DNA of 64,000 nt from Allolobophora icterica. Its lineage: Eukaryota > Annelida > Clitellata > Crassiclitellata > Lumbricidae. The stretch is taken from assembly GCA_963556255.1 (NCBI GenBank), contig OY744616.1:2719831-2783830 (forward strand). The letters are read 5' to 3'. The translations under genes and the position numbers were made by a program. The notes below the pieces were generated by a model. The model was not told the origin of the DNA and searched no databases. It worked only from the letters and a program-made list of their open reading frames with translations. Positions 51,571 through 62,282 of the stretch are shown piece after piece; the stretch's first letter is position 1, and each line of letters opens with the position of its first letter.

Positions 51571-52145
51571 GGACACACTGGCCTAGTTAGCTACATTGGT
51601 AAGAGCGTTCGCCCTACACACCTCTGTGAGTGTGATTCTCGGTAGCTTCCGATGCTTGCTTATTTCAAAGATTTGATTCAGATGATCTAAATTGGGATGG
51701 TATCATGGTACATATTCAAAGGGGCAGCGGTGGTGAAGGATCTCACCCGATCAATTCATTGAAAACTGAGCAGGGTCATGACCATTATTGTCTCTATAGA
51801 AAAAAATGTTTACATTTTACATTTAGATAAGTGTAGAAGGCCTATAACTTATCTTAATTTTGACCTATTTTATGACAGCTGGCACGTTTAACTTCGCTTT
51901 TTAAAATTCATCAAAGCTAACTTGCTTGGGACTACACCTCTTACCCTACTTTAGCATACGCCTAACATTTCTATTCATACTTAGGCCTATTTTCGGCTTT
52001 TATTTCTATTACATTCTCCGATTTCTATATTCATTTCTATTCTTAATAGCACAGTATTTCAATTTATACTTTGCTACTGGACCTTTTAACATGGCTGTAA
52101 ACTTAATGTGTTTTGTAGGCTATGTGCCGTCAAAAGCCCAGACAT
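51571..52145. other. Stretch with no gene; weak tRNA-like piece
   Basis: 51585-51660 has a weak A-box-like (TTGGTAAGAGCG) and B-box-like (TGTGATTCTC) pair, possibly a SINE relic. The remainder is T-rich without features. Confidence 0.4.
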
Positions 52146-52149
52146 AACG

Positions 52150-52445
52150 AATTTCAAAGTCTTTTATGTGCCCGTCGGCCGACTATTGTACAAAATATAC
52201 GCCTACTTTTCTTTGTGTTCTGCCATCGTGAACAATACGGACCTGTACCTTTGCCCAGTATTTAGCCGTACACACTTCTGTACAAACCTTAAGTCGTGTG
52301 TAACCAGGCGATGCCTGGACCACAGTTCTACAATCGTCAACACTCTGCCTATAGACGGGTCTCTGGACTCTAAACTGTTCGTAATGACGGCTGGCTGTGT
52401 TTCGACAAACTTGTGTCGTTGTTCCGATCTCACGAGCCACAACTA
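52150..52445 (-). pseudogene. Possible Tc1/mariner-type helix-turn-helix relic
   Basis: The minus strand has two overlapping frames (52440-52183 and 52442-52203). The first begins AREIGTTTQVCRNTASRHYE, reminiscent of a transposase helix-turn-helix. The second has LWSRHRLVTHDLRFVQKCVR, reminiscent of the second helix-turn-helix of Tc1 transposases. Both are weak, and no catalytic domain follows. Confidence 0.3.
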
Positions 52446-52984
52446 TTGAGAGAGAATTAGATGTTTAACAGTGCTGCATAGATCGACTCTCTTCTTCTCT
52501 CAGTGTGTTTTGTAAGAGTTACAGCTTGAGGAATTCCAAGATATTCTAAGATTCACAGCTTGAAGGTATTTAAGATTTGCGACAGATTTAGAACATGGAT
52601 AAATCCAAGATCTTCAATTTAGAAATTTAGAACTGAAAAAATAGATATCATCACAGATTTACAATTCGGAGATGCCTGAGATTTTCAGAGATTTATAACT
52701 CAAATCCGAAATCTTCACATGTTTATAACTTGGAGATATTTGATAATTTCATAGATCTAGAACTTAATCTCAGACCTTCACAGATTAAAGGACACAAATC
52801 AGAGACTTTCGGTATTAGAAGTTTCAGAAGATCTACATATCGAAGAAATTTAAGAACTTCCAGCCCTTCATAGATTGACAAATCTGAAGAAATTAGTTAT
52901 CTTCGAAGACTCAGAAACTAAAGAAATTCGAAATCTTCAAATATATCATATAATTTGAAAGAAATCCAATTTAATAACTTAAAG
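52446..52984 (+). other. Upstream region of the P450 gene with degenerate repeats
   Basis: About a dozen diverged units around AGATTTATAACT and AGATCTTCA run from 52540 to 52930 without coding sense. This includes the presumed 5' UTR and promoter of the P450 gene. No clear TATA box stands out. Confidence 0.4.
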
Positions 52985-55634
52985 ATGGCGTTGCATGTTC
53001 GCGTGTTTGGTCGAAACATGCGTCCTGTTTCTGTTGCCATGGCAACCCGTTCGTCATTTTCGTCGTCAAGGCAACCAAATTCGACGATCGCAGCAACTGA
53101 GGATGACAAGCTGAAGACGGAGTACGAGAGAGCAAAACCTTTTGCCCAGATCCCTGGTCCAAAAGGATTGCCTTATTTCGGAACTCTACACCAATACAGA
53201 CTCGGTAAATGTCAGGTCTTCACTTTTACGGCACTTTAGATGTAAGCAGGTAAGACCCAACATATGTCCCATACAGGTAGGCACGTACCAACTTATGTCC
53301 CATCACCTAGGCAGGTACCAACATATGTCCCATACAGGTAGGCAGGTACCAACATATTTCTCATACAGGTGGGCAGGTACCAACATATTTCTCATACAGG
53401 TGGGCAGGTACCAACATATTTCTGATACAGGTGGGCAGGTACCAACATATTTCTCATACAGGTGGGCAGGTACCAACATATTTCTCATACAGGTGGGCAG
53501 GTACCAACATATTTCTCATACAGGTGGGCAGGTACCAACATATTTCTCATACAGGTGGGCAGGTACCAACATATTTCTCATACAGGTAGGCAGGTACCAA
53601 CATATTTCTCATACAGGTGGGCAGGTACCAACATATTTCTCATACAGGTGGGCAGGTACCAACATATTTCTCATACAGGTAGGCAGGTACCAACATATTT
53701 CTCATACAGGTAGGCAGGTACCAACATATTTCTCATACAGGTGGGCAGGTACCAACATATTTCTCATACAGGTGGGCAGGTACCAACATATTTCTCATAC
53801 AGGTGGGCAGGTACCAACATATTTCTCATACAGGTGGGCAGGTACCAACATATTTCTCATACAGGTAAGCAGGTACCAACATACTATAATAGTTCACAGA
53901 GGTAGGCAGGTATGTGAGAAGGACTGATTGGCTGACTAAATGAGAAAATGACTGACATTTGAATGGTTTATGGTGAGTGACTGCCTGATTCACTTACTGA
54001 CTTCCTGATTTACTGCCTGTACGAGGTATGTATGTATGGATGTATGTACATGTATGTATGTATCAGGTATGCATTTATGTATCAGGTACGTATTTATGTA
54101 AGAGGTATGTATGTATGCATGTACCAGGTAGGCCTATGCAGCTATGTCGAGGTATGTATATATCTATGTACCAGGTATGTATTTATGTACGAAGTATGTA
54201 TGTGTGTACCAGATGTGCATTTTATGTACCAGGTATGTACTGTATCTGTATTTGTGTGTATATAAGTAATTAGCTTCCCTCTGTTCCAACAAGAGACACT
54301 GGACCAGTAACGTACAACACATTATGACGCGCACGTGTTTCTTTTCAAACCCAGGTCCTTACCGTATGGACGGATACCACGTGGCCCTCTTGGATCGGTA
54401 CCGGAAGTACGGAAAGATCTTCAAGGAGACGATCAACGGCGAGACCGTCGTCCATCTTCTGGATCCGGAATACGCCAAATTGATGTACCAGTATGAGGGA
54501 AAGATTCCGCACATCGTGCCACTCCTTGAGACGATCCAGATGTACCGGAAGTACAGAAACCTATCGCTTGGACTCGGAAACACGTGAGACAACGACTGCA
54601 TGGGAGTCGAAGAGGCAGCTTCTGTAGCGCCACGGAAGCTGGGAAGGGCATATGTCGGCTTCTATAGCGTCAGATGATGTTGATGATGATGATGTTGATG
54701 ACAATGATGATAATGATGTTGATGATGGTGATGGTGCTAGTGATGGTGCTGGTGATGATGATGGTGGGAAGGTGATGGTGATGCTGGTGATGCTGGTGAC
54801 GACACTAAAGAAACGATGGAGGACTGAGTTAGCGCCATACGTGACGCATGACACATGTGAACGGAATTTTCCAGCAACGGAGATGACTGGTACCGTCTTC
54901 GATCGGCCGTTCACCGGATGTTGTTGGTTCCAAAGTCCATTTCAACGATGTTCCTTCCTCACGTCAACCAAGTGGCAGACGACTTCATCCGGAGAATGAA
55001 TCGGGTTCGAGACAAGGTCACCGGATCAATCGAAAACTATGACAACGAACTGGCGAAGTGGAACCTCGAGTGTAAGGACATCAATGTCGGCATTAATTAG
55101 GCGCTACTGTATTAGTGTTTTGAATTGTATGTCTAATTTGTTGTATTGTTTTGAGCTAATTGTAATTGTAATTATAACCGAAAAGTTTATTTAGCACCGC
55201 TCAGATCAGCGGCGCTTTCAACCGCATCATTGCCAGCACCGGCAAACAGGCAGGTTGTCAGGCGTCTACGGAGCTGGAGAGGAGAGAGGGCAAGAAGCTG
55301 TTGGCGGAGAAACAAGGGAAGACAGTTCCAAGCAGAGGGGTCCACGTGGGCGAAACTCCTGGATTGTGCCGTGGGTGGAAGAGCGCCTTAAGAGGGACAG
55401 CCATTAGGCCGCTAGCCGAATATTACTACAGCTGGTGGTGGCACTACCACTAGCATCCAAAGGATGAAATCATATCCAACACTTGATGAATACATGAGTA
55501 CAACTAGATCTTTAATTATATCTAGCTGTACAAGCTCCTGTTATTGTTTATTGTCAAAATGTATGTAATCATTGTATACATGTAATGCTTGTGCGCTTGT
55601 CATATGCAAATGAAGGCTACTTACTTACTTACTC

Positions 55635-55700
<66 letters not shown>

Positions 55701-57717
55701 CTACGTTAGCAAGTTTCGAACTTTCGATAAACAGTAAACGCCATAGTTTCTAAAATTTTAAATTCAAATATTATTGTTGAATTTTAAGATGGCAGATTAC
55801 ACACAAGATATTGCCTGCCAGAGGGTGTCGAAAACTACTTGAAACAACTTAAAAGACGTATTATCAATAGTAGTAGTACAGTACTAAGTAGGTAGGTAAG
55901 TATATTATTTATTAAGAAGCGCTAGCAAACGCACAGGGCTGTACCAGAAAGATGTTACAGCATATAACTTCCTATTACTACTACTACGATTACTGCCATT
56001 ATTATTATGACTAGAGTACTATTATGTTACTGGAAGAAGTGAAAGCGAGAGCCTTCGTTGTGTTTTCTCATTCAGCGTGTGGTATGTCGTGCTTTGAGAC
56101 GAGACTGGGCTGCTTGGAGACGGATGATGCGGAATCCTGGCAGCAGAAGATAATCGATGCCAATGCGCGCATCTTCCAACTGACGCTGAAGATGCGATTC
56201 TCTGTTCAACTACACCGGTTCCTACCGACGCCCACTTGGAAGAGACTCATGGAGGCCGAGGACTTCTTCTATAGGTTTGGATGGATGAATGGATTGATTG
56301 ATTGATTGATTGATTGATGGCTAGGTGGATGGATGGAAGGACGAGTTGGATTGATCGATGGAAAGATGAGTTGGATTGATTGATGGATGGGTGAATGGAT
56401 GAGGATTGAATGATTGATTGATTGATGGATAGATGGATGAGATGGATGGGTGGGTGGGTGGATGGATAGAAGAGTTGGATGGGTGGATGGGTTGGTGGAT
56501 GGATGGATGGATGGACGGACCGACGGACGGACGGACGGACGGACGGACGGACGGACGGACGGACGGACGGACGGACGGACGGACGGATGGATGGATGGAA
56601 GAGTTGGATGGGTGAATAGGTGGATGGATGGATTAGTGGATGGTTGGAAGGATATGTGATTGCAGGGATGGATAAACGGGTGGGTAGATGAATGTGCAAA
56701 AGAGCGGATTGGTGGATGGGTGTATTCGTGCATTCATGCGAGGAAGAAAGGAAAACCAGATGGATGAATAGCTCTATGGCTTGACAGATAAACTGACAGA
56801 TCCCTTATCAGTAGATGGAGCGACCGAATGATTGATTGACGGATTGACGGACGGGCGGATGAATAAGATGATAGACTCGTCCGTCCATCCATCCATCCAT
56901 TCATCCATGCATGCATCCGCTGTGGTTCGATCAATAATTTATCGATCTGTAGACTTGTTTCTCTATCGATCGATTGGTTGGTCAGTTGGTAAACAGTCGA
57001 TTGTTCTCTTTCGTAGCAAAGGTCTGAAGCTGGTGGACGAGGCCGTCGAAAAGGTCAAAGAGGTCGTCGACAAAGGTCATGACCTTGAGGGACGTTTCAG
57101 TGTGCTGACCACTCTGATGAATCGCAAGGACTTGAGTTACACGGATCTCAGCGTCATCATTCTCTCTCTCTTCACCGATGGACTGAGCACGGTCAGGGCA
57201 TTTCAATTAATATAATTATACGATACGAAATAATATGAAATAATATAATAGATCTATAATGTAATATAGTATAGTATAGTAAAGCAGCGGCACTAGCCGT
57301 TAGAAAAGATCTTGTTAGGTTTTACTTGACAATTTTTGAACTTGAGAGACCCTTCTAGCTCAGATAATAAGTAGGCCTACTAGTTCTAATAGATTGTTTT
57401 AGAACTAGAAGTAGTAGTAAATTAATATTATTATTGCTAGTAGTAGTAGAAGAACTAAGGGACCTGACTTCGAATAGGAAGCAATGGAGAATGTTTATCA
57501 TGACGATCACTAGAGCTCCAGGAGTTGACAGCACAAGGTGACAAGGTGAGTAGTAGAAGTAGTAGTAGTAGCAGCAGTCGTAGTAGATGCAGCAATAGTA
57601 GTAACAGTAGCAGTGGTGATAGTAGTATTGGTTGTAGTAGTTATAGTAGTAGTACTACCAATAGCACCAGTTGTATGATGATGATGATGATGATGATGAT
57701 GTTGTTGTTGATGGTGG

Positions 57718-57785
<68 letters not shown>

Positions 57786-58753
57786 TTGTTGTTGTCGTTG
57801 GTCAGACGACGCCTAGTATGGTTGGCCAGCTGTTTTGTCTGGCCTCCAATCCGGACAAGCAGGAGAAGCTGTTTGAAGAGATCAATCGGCTGGCACCAGA
57901 CAAAGGCGCTGACGTCACGGAAGATGTCATTCAACAGTCCGTCTACCTCAAGGCCTGCATCAAGGAAGGATTCAGGTCATAATAATACCTGATCACAATA
58001 ATAATAATAATACATAATTATAATAATACTTAATCATAATCATATCTGTCTTGTTCTTTTACATCGAACCAAGGGGTTCTTCACCTAACGATTGTTTTTT
58101 CAACTATTATTGACCCATTTTTATACATCTCCCTCGGGATGATGTTTAATGAGCACCTAGGGCCGTAGGGTACATCATCACTATCTTAAACTTACCTTTA
58201 AACTGAGAAGCAGTTGATTGTGAGAAAAACCCTGAAGCTCTTAGCTGTTTGAGGTAGCAATTGGTAACGCAACTGCTTGGTTGCTTAGCAGTCTCGCAAC
58301 TGGTTGCCATGACTACAGATCATAAGTTTTCTTTAGAATACAACCGCCTCAGTTGTCTAGCAGTCTTGCAATTGGTTGCCATGACTACAGATTTCAAGTT
58401 ATCATTGGATCTCGGTTGCTTCCCAGTCTTACAACCGGTTACCATGACTACCGAACTGAAGTGTCCACTGGAAATACAGCTTTCTTGGTTGCAAAGCAAT
58501 CTGACAGCTCGTTACCATGGCTACAGCTTCATCGGAAATTGTTTTCGTCTGCTTCAGGTTCTTTCCGATCGGACCCGACATTTCCCGAATTCCGTTGAAG
58601 GACGTCGTCATCGGTGGATATCGAATACCCGCAGGAGTAAGATGATCGTGCAATAGGCGCTATGTCAATTGGATTGATACATACATACATACATACATAC
58701 ATACTTACATGCATACATACATACATACATACATACATACATACATACATACA

Positions 58754-58787
<34 letters not shown>

Positions 58788-60215
58788 CATGGGTATTACA
58801 TGCATACACACATACATACATACATACATACATACATACATACATACACACATACATACATACATACATACATACATACATACATACATACATACACACA
58901 TACACACATACATACATACATACATACATACATGCATACATACATACATACATACATACATACATGCATACATACATACATACATACATACATACATGCA
59001 TACATACATACATACATACATACATACATACATACATACATACATACACACATACATACATACATACATACATGCATGCATACATACATACATACATACA
59101 TACATACATGCATACATACATACATACATACATACATACATACATGCATGCTTACATAGATATATGTACATGCACATGTAGCTGCACAAACATGCATACA
59201 TACAAAGATGCATGATATGTATACACACCAGCACATATACTGAGTAGTTCTCTTGAAGAGGCGCTATGTAAATCTATGAATGAATGAATGAATATTCATA
59301 CATACATACAAAACATGCATGCACACATATACATACATACACATTGCACAAATGCACAAACACATGACTACACACTAACTTACAAACATATTCTTGCCTA
59401 CTTACCTACCTACAATACATACCTATCGACCTACCTACCTACCTATCATCTTCATATACACATACATGCACACATCAACATACCTACGCACCTACCTACG
59501 TGTCTAACCTACATACATGTACATACATACATCCATGTGTACCTACATACGTACATATATACATACATATATACGTGCACACAAGCCTAAATATAAGTAA
59601 TGACAAAGATAACAATGGAATTATTAACGGATAGCTCGCCGTGGCAAATAAGAGACAGGGTGTTTAGGTCTGTTTGTTCTGAATTTTTCTCTCCTGTTCG
59701 CTGTAGACTCACGTCAGCATCAACAGCCAGCTCCTCCTCCGCCTGCCCGAATACTTCGAAGATCTGGAGACGTATCTTCCGGAGAGATGGGTCCGCGATG
59801 GATCGGCCCAAGATGTTCACCCCTACATCCTCCTTCCGTTTGGTCACGGAACAAGAATATGTGCTGGTACGACATCTCGTAATCGTAAACGTAGACTAAA
59901 CACGTACGTACATACATACATACATATTCACACGCACACATTATGTAAGCATGCATACATACGTGAAAACATAGTTACAGAAGTTACTTTAAATTCATGT
60001 TTTGGTAGCATTTACTTCCCATCTGATCAGTGGTGTTGTTCTTTGCAGGAATGCGATTTGCCGAACAAGAAATGCGAGTTCTGATCATCAAACTCCTGCA
60101 GAACTTTCGCATCGTTTGGCCACAGCAAAACAGAGTCGTCGCCAAACAACGATATGCGATGCTTTTGAAGCCTGACTTCGTTCCTCCTTTTCAGTTTCTA
60201 CCGAGAAATCCGTGA
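52985..60215 (+). CDS. Mitochondrial-type cytochrome P450, nine exons
   Basis: Exons: 52985-53204, 54355-54583, 54875-55071, 56076-56274, 57017-57191, 57806-57975, 58558-58636, 59707-59866, 60049-60215. All introns obey GT-AG, the frame is kept throughout, and the total is 1596 nt (531 aa). The protein starts with a basic, Ser-rich leader typical of mitochondrial import, then [19 protein letters not shown]. Hallmarks: [15 protein letters not shown] (C-helix), [15 protein letters not shown] (I-helix), KEGFR (K-helix ExxR), LPERW, the haem loop [10 protein letters not shown] with the Cys ligand, and [20 protein letters not shown] after it. These segments, especially the last, mark the mitochondrial clan (CYP10/CYP27/CYP24-like), which uses ferredoxin as electron donor. 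Substrate is unknown. All key residues are present. Confidence 0.95.
53265..53890 (+). repeat. 31-bp minisatellite in P450 intron 1
   Basis: About twenty units of a 31-bp repeat, each with TTTCTCATACAG, GTGGGCAG and GTACCAACA. Every unit contains a plausible 3' splice site (pyrimidines then CAG) followed by CAG/GTGGGC and CAG/GTACCA donor-like sites. The open frame through it is a repeat artefact. Degenerate GTATGTATG repeats follow (54027-54260). Confidence 0.9.
54655..54800 (+). repeat. (GAT)n-rich low-complexity in P450 intron 2
   Basis: GATGATGTT and GGTGATGCT units fill most of the 290-bp intron between exons 2 and 3. Confidence 0.85.
55165..55430 (-). mobile_element. LINE 3' fragment in P450 intron 3
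   Basis: Minus-strand relative of 48190-48450: TTTATTTAGCACCGCTCAG at its 3' end, then the reverse complement of the C-terminal LINE coding region. A (CTTA)n run follows at 55616-55700 and no other feature is seen up to exon 4 at 56076. Confidence 0.7.
56285..56920 (+). repeat. GGAT / GGAC minisatellites in P450 intron 4
   Basis: (GATT)n, (GGAT)n and a pure (GGAC)n block (56508-56585) with mixed spacers. Open frames such as [11 protein letters not shown] and DGRTDGRT are artefacts. Confidence 0.9.
57540..57795 (+). repeat. (AGT)n and (GAT)n repeats in P450 intron 5
   Basis: AGTAGTAGC-type and then (GAT)n repeats reach to within 11 bp of the exon 6 acceptor (57806), leaving a TTGTTGTTGTCGTTGGTCAG end as the pyrimidine-poor acceptor. 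Confidence 0.85.
58660..59600 (+). repeat. (CATA)n array and LINE-like tails in P450 intron 7
   Basis: GGCGCTATGTCAATTGGATT at 58657 is followed by a CATA array to about 59150. AGGCGCTATGTAAATC at 59256 is followed by (GAAT)n and more CATA. Both starts look like LINE or SINE 3' ends whose short tandem tails expanded. No coding. Confidence 0.8.
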
Positions 60216-60870
60216 AATCAACAATCATGTTTAACACTATAACGACGAGCTGAATTGGTTGCCAAGTCGCTTTTGGTACATTCACGTTGTTAAAGCGTTT
60301 AGTCATACACCGTGTAACAAGTTTATGTCCTAGCAGGTATTCGAACACCTGAACTTCGAACTCTATGTCGAAAGCAATTTCCGTAATAATTATATTACAA
60401 AGACGAAGGCAAAATCCTGTCTGAACGAATCGAATGCAATTCAATCTCAGTACAATACGATATGATTGTACAATGTTGTACATCACACTACAATACCATG
60501 GATCACACTAAAATGCAACATTATGCAATACGATGTGTCGCAAAACAATACAATACGCTTGATCACAAGACAATGCAATATGATGGATCACATAAAGATA
60601 CAATGCGATACGAAAGAATGAAATACAATACAGCACAATGTAATACAACGCAATACATTACGATTCATCACAATACAATACAATGGATCATACTATAATA
60701 CAATACAACGCAATATGGTACAATACAATGCAGTATAGAATAAAGTACAGAATAGCAGAGGACATAACACAACAGAATATATCGCAACGTAGAACAATAA
60801 TTACTGCGAAGTATTGGACTCGAAGTAGACCCGCAGAGCTACATGGCCAAGCAAGACACCATTTCGTAAT
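60216..60870. repeat. Degenerate (AATAC)n repeats downstream of P450
   Basis: 60216-60430 shows no feature. 60440-60760 is built from CAATACAATG and ATGGATCACA units; the same style recurs at 63350-63480. Confidence 0.7.
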
Positions 60871-61120
60871 CGTAAACTCCAAACTTCTAAAGCGCCACTC
60901 GTTAGCCAAACCCAGGGCACCAGCTTATTGACGAGTGCTGCGACAAGTCCGAGGGGTTTTCCAAAGGTTAGTCGAGTCTGTTTTCCAGGGGGTCCAGATC
61001 AAAGTCGAAAAGAACTGGAAGGCGGAGGATGCGATGAGTCCGGGTAGGAATTCTTGAAAAGGTGAGACTTCAGTTTTGAATCTTCTTTAGCGCTAATTTA
61101 AGGGTTTGCTCTTTGCTTGG
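60871..61120 (-). mobile_element. LINE 3' fragment
   Basis: Minus-strand relative of 50060-50165 (CTTCTAAAGCGCCAC, GGGCACCAGCTTATTGACG, GGGGTTTTCC). Non-coding, truncated. Confidence 0.55.
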
Positions 61121-61128
61121 AGTAATTC

Positions 61129-62274
61129 AAGGCCGGATTTAAGCATCGGCTACATGGCGTCAGTCATGGGCCCCACCACTTATGGGCGCCACTAGTTGCA
61201 GTTTCATATTTTGTGTCCCTTCACTGCATGTGTCGTTTAACTAGAGAAGAGATTTTAAGTGACCAGATCTGAATGGTAGGCTTCCGAATGATCAATGTAC
61301 TAAATCATCATAATTTTTTAACTATTTTTAATAACAAGAAAAAACCGATGCAAAACCTCTTGCGACATATTTTGCACATTTAATAAAGCTCAATGACTGA
61401 AAGCTGCAAGCGAGCGAGTTGCGGAGTTTGGTATAAATCTACTCGCAATTAATTGCACTAGGGGTACAGACAAACGGGCTCAGATGTTTGCAGGCTGACA
61501 AGGTACTCACTTTTACACTTTCTTCTTCTGGTTCTCTGCCTTCAGGCAGGTTCAAACGTCCGACGTCGCCAGTCAGTTTGAATCTGCCTGAAGGCAGAGA
61601 ACCAGAAGAAGGTCTAAATGCTAGTACCTTGTCAGCCTGCATTATTTTAGACCCAATCGTAGGCTTCACAGCCTGAACTTAACTAATTAACTGACTCAAG
61701 TTAGCTGTTCTTAGTTTGTAGATCCTGCTTATAATTTTTTTTAACTTTGTCTGTATCAGTGACATCTTAAAAATTGGATAATAAGCTTTAAGCTTAAACG
61801 TTTTTGTATTTGAGAAATTATTTAACACTCGTTAATATTATAGAAGACGCGTTATTTAAAATTAATATTAATATTAATATTTCTAATCCAAATGATCTTC
61901 CTCATTTATTTTCATTTACATGAATTAAAAAAATTAGTTGACGAAAAGTCAACAATTTTGAACATTGCCTTTAGCACCTTTGCCTGTTACATGAGTCAGT
62001 ATGACATAATATAACGGGTTTAGGAGATTCCCCGGGGCATTCCCCCGGACAATTCCACCGTCAGTTTCCCCCGGACAATTCCCCCTGTAGGATAATTCCC
62101 CCGGACTCCCCTCCCCCGTTTAGACTTGGAGTTTATTACAGGATAGTTGAAGATATGGGGTTGCTCTTGTCGGTGACCACGCATCAACAAAGGCAAATAT
62201 CCGCTGCACAAAAGGGCCCCACCATATTGGGCACCCATGGGCCATGGACCCCACTAACCTACATCCGACTCTAG
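61129..62274. mobile_element. 1.15-kb non-autonomous hAT-like element
   Basis: Flanks AGTAATTC (61121-61128) and AGTAATTT (62275-62282) match at 7 of 8 bases. The ends AAGGCCGGATTTAAG and CTACATCCGACTCTAG are diverged inverted repeats, and TGGGCGCC / GGGCACCCATGGGCC occur inside both ends. It contains a nested fold-back (61490-61640) and CCCCCGGACAATT repeats (62035-62105). No transposase. Confidence 0.55.
61490..61640. mobile_element. 151-bp fold-back element
   Basis: Outer arms GCAGGCTGACAAGGTAC / GTACCTTGTCAGCCTGC are perfect. Inner arms TTCTTCTGGTTCTCTGCCTT and their complement are also near perfect. The centre is GTCCGACGTCGCCAG. It would form a long hairpin; MITE-like. Confidence 0.75.
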
Positions 62275-62282
62275 AGTAATTT

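Noticed and set aside
52183..52442. A real transposase gene
   Set aside because: Only weak helix-turn-helix resemblance in two shifted frames and no catalytic domain; kept as a low-confidence relic.
53142..53927. 261-codon frame and a CRISPR-like look of the 31-bp repeats
   Set aside because: The units are contiguous with no unique spacers, lie in a eukaryotic intron, and the frame simply follows the minisatellite. Not CRISPR, not a gene.
56247..56733. [11 protein letters not shown] / DGRTDGRT frames
   Set aside because: Translations of (GGAC)n and (GGAT)n repeats in a P450 intron.
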